Source: Deltaproteobacteria bacterium (GTDB lineage: Bacteria > Desulfobacterota > Syntrophorhabdia > Syntrophorhabdales > JANXAF01). Taken from it: 64,000 bases of DNA. Shown piece after piece: positions 16,921 to 24,542 of the stretch (positions are counted from its first letter, which is position 1; each line of letters opens with the position of its first letter). Under the pieces are notes generated by a model. That model saw nothing but the letters and a program-made list of their open reading frames with translations. It searched no databases and was not told the DNA's origin. The stretch spans positions 18,967 to 82,966 of the forward strand of contig JAOADT010000009.1 of assembly GCA_026417175.1 (NCBI GenBank), in the 5' to 3' direction. Both the position numbers and the translations under genes were made by a program.

Positions 16921-17125
16921 AATTACCTTCCCATAGTAGCTATATAACTTTTAAGTCTTTCCAAGCTTATGCTCGTTCATGATCGCGAATTACGAGAGAA
17001 CTTTACCGCGATTCCGAAAAAATGTCAATAGATTTTAAAATCGTATTTTGGAGTTTTTGTTCATCAGAATGAACCTCAAAATTTTCCTTGACAAGAAAAG
17101 TCAATAAGAGGTAAGTAAAAAAAGC
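16921..17125. promoter_or_regulatory. Divergent control region between the Mo-hydroxylase and trp/ior operons
   Basis: This region holds a perfect palindrome, GTTCAT-CAGA-ATGAAC (17059-17074), and an exact TTGACA (17088-17093). The best -10 candidate, TAAGTA at 17112-17117 (18-bp spacing), is weak. A looser ATCGCG (16982-16987) and CGCGAT (17007-17012) repeat lies nearer the minus-strand gene. The palindrome just upstream of the -35 box is a candidate activator or repressor site. Confidence 0.45.
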
Positions 17126-17188
17126 ATGCTGAGTCTTCCAAGGTTTATAATAGCCTGGATATGGTGGTTAAAAAGTAAAACGGTGTGA
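17126..17188 (+). CDS. trpL: trp operon leader peptide (TrpL-like), 20 residues
   Basis: An ATG at 17126 opens a 20-codon frame ending in TGA at 17186-17188. Tryptophan codons lie at positions 11, 13 and 14 (...AWIWWLK...). Three Trp in a 20-residue peptide directly before a terminator is the signature of a ribosome-stalling attenuator. GAGG at 17108-17111 is a possible but distant ribosome site. The downstream gene encodes a tryptophan synthase beta-like enzyme, which fits regulation by charged tRNA-Trp. The peptide is too short for ordinary gene finders. Confidence 0.82.
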   Translation: MLSLPRFIIAWIWWLKSKTV

Positions 17189-17240
17189 GGCCGTCACTTT
17201 AAGCCATGGACGGTTTCACACCGTCCATGGCTTTTTTATT
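17168..17240 (+). promoter_or_regulatory. Tryptophan transcription attenuator (pause hairpin, antiterminator, terminator)
   Basis: The terminator has a 14-bp perfect stem, 17201-17214 with 17220-17233, a 5-nt loop and then a T-run (17232-17240). The antiterminator pairs ACGGTGTGA (17180-17188) with TCACACCGT (17216-17224), 9 Watson-Crick pairs plus two flanking G-U pairs, and destroys the terminator stem. A competing pause hairpin pairs AAAGT (17172-17176) with ACTTT (17196-17200) and ACGG with CCGT inside it. A ribosome stalled on the Trp codons (17156-17167) would cover the 5' arm of the pause hairpin and favour the antiterminator, so Trp starvation should switch the operon on. Confidence 0.85.
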
Positions 17241-17297
17241 TGGGCCATGGGTCAAAAGACTTATGGCCTTTTTATTTATCTTTTAATGGAGGTAGTA

Positions 17298-18656
17298 ATG
17301 GAGAAAAAGATTCCTTTACCCGAAAAAGAAATACCTCGTTTCTGGTACAACATTCAGGCAGATCTGAAAAACCCTCTTCCGCCACCACTCGATCCGGAAA
17401 CTATGACTCCAATTGATCCAGAGAAACTTTCAAGGATCTTTCCTGGTAACTTAATCGAACAGGAGACAAGCACAGAGCGATGGATTAAAATACCTGAGGA
17501 AGTCATAGAAAAATTACTAATTTGGAGGCCAACACCGTTATATAGAGCCTATTCGCTGGAAAGATATCTTAAAACTCCTGCAAGAATTTACTACAAATAT
17601 GAAGCGATGAGTCCACCTGGAAGTCATAAACCGAACACCGCCATTGCACAGGCATATTATAATAAAGTTTACGGGACAAGAAGGTTGACTACTGAAACAG
17701 GTGCAGGCCAGTGGGGTAGTGCTTTGGCGTTTGCTTGCAATCAGTTCGGACTAGAACTTAAGGTTTACATGGTAAGGGTAAGTTACAACCAGAAACCATA
17801 TCGAAGAATATTAATGGAAACCTGGGGAGCCAAATGCGTGCCCAGTCCTAGCGCAGATACACAAGTTGGGAAAAAATATTATACAGAAGATCCAAATCAT
17901 CCAGGAAGTCTAGGAATCGCTATAAGCGAGGCTATAGAAGACGCGGTAAACTCTAAAGACACGAAGTACTCATTAGGTAGTGTTCTTAACCATGTTCTTC
18001 TTCATCAGACCATTATAGGGCTTGAGGCCAAAAAACAATTGGAATCTATTCACGAATACCCTCATATAGTAATAGGTTGCGTTGGGGGCGGTAGTAATTT
18101 TGCGGGATTATCGTTCCCCTTTTTATGCGATAAGATAAACGGGAAAGAACTAAGAGTTATTGCTTGTGAACCAAGTTCTTGTCCCACTCTAACTAAAGGA
18201 CCCTATGTCTACGACTTTGGTGACACAGCAGAGACAACTCCTTTACTTCCCATGCATTCTATCGGACACAGGTTTGTTCCCCCACCTATCCACGCAGGTG
18301 GTTTACGATACCATGGGATGGCACCACTTGTGAGTCTTCTTGTAAAGGAAGGTATGGTAGAAGCCAAAGCATATCCGCAGAATTCCACATTTGCGGCCGG
18401 ATTAATATTCGCAAAAACCGAAGGTTTTGTCCCGGCACCGGAGACAAATCATGCCATAGCTTGCGTTATTGAAGAAGCAAAAAAACTAAGGGAAACTGGA
18501 GAGGAAAAAGTCATACTATTCAATTTCAGCGGGCATGGAATAATTGATCTTTCCGCATATGACTCGTACATGGCAAAAAAACTTGAAGATTACGTACTTT
18601 CTGATGAGGAGATTCGTATGCTTGTAAAAGACCTTGATAAATTTCCAAGGCCATAA
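17298..18656 (+). CDS. trpB2: TrpB2-type tryptophan synthase beta-like enzyme
   Basis: A 452-residue PLP enzyme of the TrpB2 (TrpB-like) subgroup, longer than ordinary TrpB. I start it at the ATG at 17298, with GGAGG 5 nt before it; a start at 17247 would fall just after the terminator. The PLP lysine is Lys111 in SPPGSHKPN, and GCVGGGSNF is the phosphate-binding loop. TrpB2 joins indole and serine to make tryptophan, often without a TrpA partner, and may salvage indole. No trpA or other trp genes lie nearby. The upstream Trp attenuator gives independent support for a role in tryptophan supply. Confidence 0.93.
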   Translation: MEKKIPLPEKEIPRFWYNIQADLKNPLPPPLDPETMTPIDPEKLSRIFPGNLIEQETSTERWIKIPEEVIEKLLIWRPTPLYRAYSLERYLKTPARIYYKYEAMSPPGSHKPNTAIAQAYYNKVYGTRRLTTETGAGQWGSALAFACNQFGLELKVYMVRVSYNQKPYRRILMETWGAKCVPSPSADTQVGKKYYTEDPNHPGSLGIAISEAIEDAVNSKDTKYSLGSVLNHVLLHQTIIGLEAKKQLESIHEYPHIVIGCVGGGSNFAGLSFPFLCDKINGKELRVIACEPSSCPTLTKGPYVYDFGDTAETTPLLPMHSIGHRFVPPPIHAGGLRYHGMAPLVSLLVKEGMVEAKAYPQNSTFAAGLIFAKTEGFVPAPETNHAIACVIEEAKKLRETGEEKVILFNFSGHGIIDLSAYDSYMAKKLEDYVLSDEEIRMLVKDLDKFPRP

Positions 18657-18668
18657 AGATTTTAAATC

Positions 18669-19778
18669 ATGAAAAAGGATTCTTATCTGTCAAAAAAAGT
18701 ACAAAGTGTAAGACCCTCAGGAGTGAGAAGGATATTCGATATGGCGTCCTCCGTAAAGGATCCTATTAATCTGAGTATAGGTGAACCCCATTTCGATATC
18801 CCAACACCTTTGAAAAAAGAAGGTATAAAGTGGATTGAAGCAGGATTCAACAAATATACACCTTCTGGAGGTATTCCAGAGCTGAGACAAAAGGTGATCG
18901 AACATCTAAGAAAAAAAGGGGTAATGTGCGAGGATGCAATAATAACGCCTGGTGTTACAGGGGGTCTTTTACTAGCCTTTATGGTAGTTCTGAACCCCGG
19001 CGACGAGGTGGTAATACCTGATCCATATTTTGTACTTTACGAATATCAGATTCAACTACTTGGAGGAAAGCCCGTTTTCTTCGACACCTATCCAGACTTC
19101 AGAATCCGAGAAGAGGCCTTGACAAGAGCCATATCTAAAAAAACAAAGGTTATACTCATAAATAGTCCGAATAATCCAACCGGTACAGTTTATACGAAGG
19201 AAGAATTGCAAATAGTTGCCAGAGTTGCAAAAAAAAGAAATATACTCGTTTTTTCAGATGACATATATGATGCGTACGTATACGACAATGAAGAAGAAAG
19301 AATATATATGGGAGCTCTTTATGAGAACACATTGACATTTGGCGGTTTTTCAAAAACATGGGCGATGACGGGGTGGAGGTTGGGGTACGTTGCAGGACCA
19401 AAGGAAGTTATAAATTGCATGGTTACTATGCAACAGTATGTTTTCAGTAGCGTTAACTCCTTCGCCCAAAAAGCTGCCCTTCTGGCATTCGATTACGATA
19501 CTACCAATATCATTCAAGAATATAGGCGAAAAAGGGATTTAATATACGAGGGCCTAAAGGACAAGTATGTTGTTCAAAAACCAAAGGGCGCATATTATAT
19601 TTTCCCAGAGGTTCCAGGGGGAGATGGGGATTCATTTGTAGAGAAGGCATTAAGGGAGAAACTATTTGTTATCCCGGGAAGCGTTTTTTCAAAAAGAAAA
19701 AGTCACATAAGAATATCTTTTGCCCAGGACGAAGAGACTCTGGTTAGAGGCATTGAAATTTTGAGAAAACTCGCATAA
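18669..19778 (+). CDS. Class I/II aminotransferase (aspartate/aromatic type)
   Basis: A 369-residue PLP aminotransferase. It has GEPHFDIP near residue 38, SPNNPTGT near 166, FSDDIYDAY near 196, the PLP lysine Lys229 in GGFSKTWAMTGWRLGY, and a C-terminal IRISFAQ with the substrate-carboxylate Arg. Substrate cannot be fixed from sequence. Its place between TrpB2 and the indolepyruvate oxidoreductase suggests it interconverts tryptophan (or another aromatic amino acid) and indolepyruvate. It lies 12 nt after trpB2 and belongs to the Trp-attenuated operon. Confidence 0.88.
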   Translation: MKKDSYLSKKVQSVRPSGVRRIFDMASSVKDPINLSIGEPHFDIPTPLKKEGIKWIEAGFNKYTPSGGIPELRQKVIEHLRKKGVMCEDAIITPGVTGGLLLAFMVVLNPGDEVVIPDPYFVLYEYQIQLLGGKPVFFDTYPDFRIREEALTRAISKKTKVILINSPNNPTGTVYTKEELQIVARVAKKRNILVFSDDIYDAYVYDNEEERIYMGALYENTLTFGGFSKTWAMTGWRLGYVAGPKEVINCMVTMQQYVFSSVNSFAQKAALLAFDYDTTNIIQEYRRKRDLIYEGLKDKYVVQKPKGAYYIFPEVPGGDGDSFVEKALREKLFVIPGSVFSKRKSHIRISFAQDEETLVRGIEILRKLA

Positions 19779-19780
19779 AT

Positions 19781-21034
19781 ATGTTATCCATGTATGATGA
19801 AGTAGTAGGTTTACTTGTATCCGAAGGTATAGAATTCATTTACACTGCCGAAAAATTTTTGATAGAACTCGAAAGGAAGTATACCAAATTCTCATCTTTG
19901 CATTTTGAAGTAACAACAAATGAAAAGATCGCATACGAGATGGCCTTTGCTACAAGTATTGTAAAAAAAAGCGCTGCTTTTGTAACCACAAACCGTTCAG
20001 TTTTTGAATCTTTAGACCCGATGATGAGTTCTGTTTATATGGGTGTGCTAGGAGGAATGCTTATAATTTCAGTAAGGGACACCGAACATGATTTAAGCTT
20101 CTTGGGACCTTTTGCTAAGATCCCCATAATTGTCGAGGGTAATGTGAAAAACTATAGGGACGCCATATCCTTTGGTATGTCGATATCTAAAAAATATGAA
20201 ATACCTGTACTCGTGGAACTAGATGTGACAAGTTTACCACAAAATATAAACCATGGGATCCAATGCGAGATCAAACAAGATGAAAAAGGGACTAGGGCAT
20301 GCGCAGAGTTCGTGAAAGATACCACAAGATGGGCTGCGACTCCAAACTTTAGATATACGCTCCATGTACTTCTAAACGAAAAAATAGAAAAAATTAGAGA
20401 GGAATTTGAAACTTATCCGAGAAACATAACAAGAATAAACGGTAATACCGGTTTTATAACTTACAGAGAAGCAGCCCTTGACCTTTTAAAAGATGATTTC
20501 AGTACTCTCTTTTTGTCCACTGTGTACCCTCTACCAAAAAAACTTGTTTCTGAATTCATAAAAGAGATGGAAGAAGTTTTTATACTCTCAGATCCTCATT
20601 CAGTTTTGAGATTTCAACTTCAAAATTCAAGGGAAAAGATAAAATCATCCTTAGCGGAAAAATCCTCTTTTAATGGAGCTTTTAAAAAAGAAGAAAGGAT
20701 TCATGGATATGAGCTCGTAAGGGATATCCTTGGACCTGCGTCATCAATGAATATGGCTCACGGTATTAAAAAGCTGAGCCCGGAGAAAAACATTCTTGCT
20801 GTAACATATGAGGATCATTTTTTTCACTCTGGGATACCCGCTTTTATTAATGCCCTTTACAATGGCTCCGATTATCATTTACTTATTTTATGTAGTAAAA
20901 GAGAGTCAGAACTAGTCCATTTTATGGAAAATTTGGACTTCCACAATTACTATTTCATAAATGAGCTTTCTGAAATAGAGAGGTACAGTGATAATAAAAG
21001 ACTTACAGTCTTTTTAAAAAAAGGTGGGATATGA
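19781..21034 (+). CDS. Degenerate IorA paralogue lacking thiamine-diphosphate motifs
   Basis: A 417-residue intact frame, related to IorA at both ends but shorter. The N-terminal pyrimidine-binding-type domain keeps NEKIAYEMAFATSIV, like NERVAFEVAFGAAM of the true IorA downstream. Near the C-terminus SSMNMAHGI and EDHFFHSGIPAFINALYN match GGSVNMASGF and GDSTFFHACLPAIYDA. However, the metal/ThDP GDS is YED (residues 343-345), the downstream DNNTTAMTG is missing, the LCSGCPHR segment is missing, and there is no ferredoxin tail. It should therefore be inactive as a ThDP enzyme. The stop overlaps iorB by 4 nt, so it is cotranscribed. A structural or regulatory subunit role is possible. Confidence 0.75.
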   Translation: MLSMYDEVVGLLVSEGIEFIYTAEKFLIELERKYTKFSSLHFEVTTNEKIAYEMAFATSIVKKSAAFVTTNRSVFESLDPMMSSVYMGVLGGMLIISVRDTEHDLSFLGPFAKIPIIVEGNVKNYRDAISFGMSISKKYEIPVLVELDVTSLPQNINHGIQCEIKQDEKGTRACAEFVKDTTRWAATPNFRYTLHVLLNEKIEKIREEFETYPRNITRINGNTGFITYREAALDLLKDDFSTLFLSTVYPLPKKLVSEFIKEMEEVFILSDPHSVLRFQLQNSREKIKSSLAEKSSFNGAFKKEERIHGYELVRDILGPASSMNMAHGIKKLSPEKNILAVTYEDHFFHSGIPAFINALYNGSDYHLLILCSKRESELVHFMENLDFHNYYFINELSEIERYSDNKRLTVFLKKGGI

Positions 21035-21618
21035 AAAAATTTTTCAATTCAATCCAAATTTTGTGCGCCGGGATAGGAGGCAGAGGGGTACTTCTCGCGT
21101 CTACACTTTTAATGGATTCAGCAATAAGAAAAGATGTGTACGCAATTGGTTCAGATGAATATGGAATGAGTCAGAGAGGCGGATCCGTCGTATCTTTAGT
21201 TAAAGTTGGCAAAGTAAAAAGTCCGTTCATAGGAAAGGGAAACGCCGACATAATTTTGGGATTTGAAGAAAGCGAATTTTTAAGAAACCTCTCTTATCTA
21301 AAGATAGGTGGGATCGCGGTGGTAAACTCTCCAAAAGAAACCTATGAGTCTAAAGTGAAAGAAGCCTTAAATAAAAGAAAAATAAGTGTCTATACTTTGG
21401 ATGCCGATGGTATTGCGAGAGAAGGAGGGCTCTATCAGGCTTCTAATATGGCGATTTTAGGGTTTTTTTCATCTCTTAACATAGAGCCTTTTACCTACGA
21501 AAATTTAAAGGGGGCCATCCTTGAAAGGCTTAAAGGAAAGATGGTCGAAAAAAATCTTCTAGTGTTTGAGAGGGGTTTTGAATTAGGTAGGGAGATAGTT
21601 CAATGTATGAACTTATGA
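21031..21618 (+). CDS. iorB: Indolepyruvate:ferredoxin oxidoreductase beta subunit
   Basis: A 195-residue gamma-type (POR/KOR) domain protein of usual IorB length. It opens with IQILCAGIGGRGVLLASTLLMDSAI, the CoA/ThDP-complex motif, and keeps SDEYGMSQRGGSVVSLVKVG. With IorA it converts aryl pyruvates plus CoA to aryl-acetyl-CoA, CO2 and reduced ferredoxin, reversibly. It overlaps both neighbours (4 nt upstream, 16 nt downstream), so translation is coupled. Confidence 0.93.
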   Translation: MKKFFNSIQILCAGIGGRGVLLASTLLMDSAIRKDVYAIGSDEYGMSQRGGSVVSLVKVGKVKSPFIGKGNADIILGFEESEFLRNLSYLKIGGIAVVNSPKETYESKVKEALNKRKISVYTLDADGIAREGGLYQASNMAILGFFSSLNIEPFTYENLKGAILERLKGKMVEKNLLVFERGFELGREIVQCMNL

Positions 21619-23333
21619 TAGGAAATTATGCTATAGCTAGGGGCCTCGTAGAGGCTGGTGTGCAAATAGCGGCTGCATACCCAGGTACACCAAGTTCTGA
21701 GATACTCCCTGGGATTTTAGAGTTTTCAAAAAGGGACAATATTAAAATTTACTGCGAATGGTCGGTAAATGAGCGTGTTGCTTTCGAAGTTGCGTTTGGA
21801 GCCGCCATGTATGGGAAAAATGCTGCATGTATGATGAAACAGGTTGGTCTCAACGTTGCGTTTCCTTCCTTTTTGGAATCTATAGAAAAGGAGTTGTCTG
21901 GGGGGCTTGTAGTAGTTTCCTGTGACGATCCTGGACCTCAATCCTCTCAAACAGAACAGGACACGAGGATGTTATGTAGCCTAATCGGTGTCACAGTGTT
22001 TGATCCTTCTTCTCCCCGTGAGGCAGCAGATGTGGCTTATTATGCCCTTAGGCTTTCCAGGAAAATAAAGAAACCAGTGGTTATAAGACCAACACATAGA
22101 GTGAGTCACTCAAGGGAAAAAGTACAAATTTTTGATCAAGGAAAAAGGAAAGTAAAGCTAAGTGAAGGCCTGGTGAATAAAGGAAAAACAACTAATTTCG
22201 GTGTTGTATCCTCCGGCATGTCATTTTGTTTAGCAATGGATGTACTTCAAGAACTTGGACTAAAAGAGAAAATTCCAGTTTTCAAGGTTCTAAGAGCAAA
22301 TCCATTGGATGAAAAGGCTTTTGAATTCGTGACCCAGATTGAAAAAATTCTTGTTTTAGAGGAAACAGATGCAGTAGTTGAGGCAAAATTGGGTTTCAAT
22401 GGAAAGGTTTACGGAAGACTAAATGGTTTTTTACCTGGAGCTGGAGAATTAACCTATGACATAGTTAGAAATGCAATAATTGAAATGTGTAGACTTGTTA
22501 ATATTGAGGTTCCCTTCAAAGATGACACCAAGTTCGAAGAAGTTGCTAAGGAGATAGGGGTAGCTAGTAGACCTCCAAAGTTGTGCAGTGGGTGTCCACA
22601 TAGAGCCTGTTTTTATGCAATGAAACAGGCATATCCAGATGCTTTGTTTCCCGGCGATATAGGTTGTTATACACTTGGCATCCCTCTCGGTGCTGTGGAC
22701 GCATTTATAGATATGGGTGGAAGTGTAAATATGGCATCTGGCTTTTATGATGCATTTTCTAAAGAAGGCAAAAGTGTAGCTATTTTGGCATCTGTCGGTG
22801 ACTCTACCTTTTTCCATGCGTGTCTTCCGGCAATTTACGATGCCGCAAAGAAAAATAAAAAATTTATACTAATAATAATGGATAATAATACAACAGCCAT
22901 GACAGGTATGCAACCTACACCACAGTCAGGTATAACAGCCAGCGGAGAAAAAACACGTTCTGTAACTCTGGAGGCTACCCTCTCTGCTTTAGGTATACCA
23001 AATGTAAAAGTGGTTGACCCATATGAGATTCCTTTTCTTATTCAGCAAATAAAGGATTCATATTCAGCCCTTCCTAAAAATAAAGGCCCTTCTGTTATAA
23101 TTTCAAGGAGAGAGTGCGTTCTTCAGACGAAGGCAAAGTGGGAAAAAAATATACCTTTAGAACAGTACTGTACTGGATGCCGAAAGTGTATTAGAAACTT
23201 CAATTGCCCTTCTTTAGAATTTGATGAACTAAAGAAAAGAGTTAGAATAAACTGGGACTTATGCGTAAGGTGCGGTAACTGTCTTTTTGTTTGTCCCGAA
23301 GTGTCAAAGAGCGAAAGAAAAATTGAGTCCTAG
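21603..23333 (+). CDS. iorA: Indolepyruvate:ferredoxin oxidoreductase alpha subunit
   Basis: A 576-residue ThDP enzyme. The N-terminal domain has AAAYPGTPSSEI (near residue 25) and CEWSVNERVAFEVA. LCSGCPHRACF lies near 328, the ThDP motif GDSTFFH near 399 and DNNTTAMTG near 427. Two [4Fe-4S] sites close the protein (CTGCRKC and CVRCGNCLFVCPE). It acts with IorB on indolepyruvate and other aromatic 2-oxo acids in the cytoplasm. The operon's Trp attenuator suggests the enzyme works in the reductive carboxylation direction when tryptophan is short. Confidence 0.94.
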   Translation: MYELMIGNYAIARGLVEAGVQIAAAYPGTPSSEILPGILEFSKRDNIKIYCEWSVNERVAFEVAFGAAMYGKNAACMMKQVGLNVAFPSFLESIEKELSGGLVVVSCDDPGPQSSQTEQDTRMLCSLIGVTVFDPSSPREAADVAYYALRLSRKIKKPVVIRPTHRVSHSREKVQIFDQGKRKVKLSEGLVNKGKTTNFGVVSSGMSFCLAMDVLQELGLKEKIPVFKVLRANPLDEKAFEFVTQIEKILVLEETDAVVEAKLGFNGKVYGRLNGFLPGAGELTYDIVRNAIIEMCRLVNIEVPFKDDTKFEEVAKEIGVASRPPKLCSGCPHRACFYAMKQAYPDALFPGDIGCYTLGIPLGAVDAFIDMGGSVNMASGFYDAFSKEGKSVAILASVGDSTFFHACLPAIYDAAKKNKKFILIIMDNNTTAMTGMQPTPQSGITASGEKTRSVTLEATLSALGIPNVKVVDPYEIPFLIQQIKDSYSALPKNKGPSVIISRRECVLQTKAKWEKNIPLEQYCTGCRKCIRNFNCPSLEFDELKKRVRINWDLCVRCGNCLFVCPEVSKSERKIES

Positions 23334-24297
23334 AAGCAAAATATCGGCTCTTATCGTAACAAAAGACGGTGCTCCACTTATCAAAAGACTTTTAAATTCT
23401 GTAATTGAAGACACGGAATTACTAAATGATTTAAGTGAAATAGTAATTTTTGATAATGGATCTAAGGACAATACTGAAGAGGTGGTAAAAGGTTTTGACA
23501 TCAACATCAAATATATAAGGTCAGCAGAAAATTTAGGGTTTTCAAAGGCTGTCAATCTTTCTGCCGCATCCGCTAAGGGAGATTATTTCCTGCTTCTCAA
23601 CTCTGATGTGATTCTCCCGAAAGGCGAAATCCTCAAGTTAAAAAAAATAATGGATGAAAATGATGATGTCGCTGTGTGCGGTCCAGCGTTAGTTTATCCT
23701 GACGGTTCTCCTCAACGCTCTTATTCTCATATACCATCACTTTTAAACGAGATAATCCCAAGATTTATTTACGAGCTTCTATTTCTTAAGCGAAGCTTAC
23801 AAAAAATAAACATTCGTTTTTTTGATCACCCCGTTTACAGTACTTCTGCCCTGATAGGGGCATGTCTATTAATCAGAAAAAAGACTTTCCAAACTTTAAA
23901 TGGTTTCGATGAACGTTTTTTTTTCTTTCTCGAGGAAACAGATTTTTGCGTAAGGGTTAAAAAAAACGGGCATTTAGTTCTTTATGTCCCGGCTGTTAAA
24001 GTGATACACGATCAAGGTGTGACAGTAAGAAAAGTATGGATGTACGGAAAAACTGAATATAATATATCTCTCGTAAAATTCATTAATAAACATCACCGAA
24101 AATGGTACGTTAAATGCTTCATTTTTTGTCGTTTCTTCAAGACATTGATGATCGTTCTTTCCTTTCTGTTGGCCCCTTTCCTTTTATTTTCATCAAAAAA
24201 GAGAATATCCTTCCTTTTCCACATTCGGCTTCTAATGTGGTTTTTAAAAGGTCTACCAGACGATTATGGCTTAAAGAAACTCAATAAACTCCGCTAG
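23323..24297 (+). CDS. Family 2 glycosyltransferase
   Basis: A GT-A fold protein of about 324 residues with SALIVTKDGAPLIKRLLNS, IVIFDNGSKDNT, ENLGFSKAVN, the LNSDV metal-binding region, and FDERFFFFLEETDFCVRV. This resembles rhamnosyltransferase-like GT2 proteins. A hydrophobic segment near the C-terminus (FFKTLMIVLSFLLAPFLLF) suggests membrane attachment. The start is uncertain: TTG at 23323 overlaps the iorA stop by 11 nt, and another TTG lies at 23287. It is cotranscribed with ior genes but has no obvious link to them. Its stop shares the CTAG with the stop of the convergent dodecin gene. Confidence 0.78.
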   Translation: MSPRSKISALIVTKDGAPLIKRLLNSVIEDTELLNDLSEIVIFDNGSKDNTEEVVKGFDINIKYIRSAENLGFSKAVNLSAASAKGDYFLLLNSDVILPKGEILKLKKIMDENDDVAVCGPALVYPDGSPQRSYSHIPSLLNEIIPRFIYELLFLKRSLQKINIRFFDHPVYSTSALIGACLLIRKKTFQTLNGFDERFFFFLEETDFCVRVKKNGHLVLYVPAVKVIHDQGVTVRKVWMYGKTEYNISLVKFINKHHRKWYVKCFIFCRFFKTLMIVLSFLLAPFLLFSSKKRISFLFHIRLLMWFLKGLPDDYGLKKLNKLR

Positions 24298-24509
24298 CTC
24301 TCAAGAACAAAGATTATTTCGAGTGTTACCCTGTACTCTACAATCTTTCCATTTTCTACTCTGCACCTGTGATCTTTTACCCGGATTCCTGTAATACCTC
24401 TCAAGGTTTTTGTAGCCCTTTTAAATCCAACCATTACTGCATCGTCAAAACTCTTAGGGGATCCTGCAATTACTTCCGTAACTCTCGCAACTCTTCCTGC
24501 GTCCACCAT
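24294..24509 (-). CDS. Dodecin flavin-binding protein
   Basis: A 71-residue protein matching the dodecin family over its length: VARVTEVIAGSPKSFDDAVMVGFKRATKTLRGITGIRV, then VENGKIVEYRVTLEIIFVLE. Dodecins form 12-mers that store or buffer flavins. AAAGGAGGTTT lies 7 nt before the ATG. It is downstream of the cysteine desulfurase gene on the same strand, with a 33-nt gap, so it may be cotranscribed. Confidence 0.93.
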   Translation of the reverse strand: MVDAGRVARVTEVIAGSPKSFDDAVMVGFKRATKTLRGITGIRVKDHRCRVENGKIVEYRVTLEIIFVLES

Positions 24510-24542
24510 AAAAAACCTCCTTTTGGTCTTTTTTCTTTTTAG

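Noticed and set aside
17247..17297. 17-residue N-terminal extension of TrpB2 from the ATG at 17247
   Set aside because: It starts directly behind the terminator T-run and has no ribosome site, while the ATG at 17298 has GGAGG at the right distance and gives the expected family start.
19781..21034. Pseudogene of iorA
   Set aside because: The frame is intact over 417 codons, keeps conserved segments at both ends and is tightly spaced with its neighbours, so it looks like a maintained gene.
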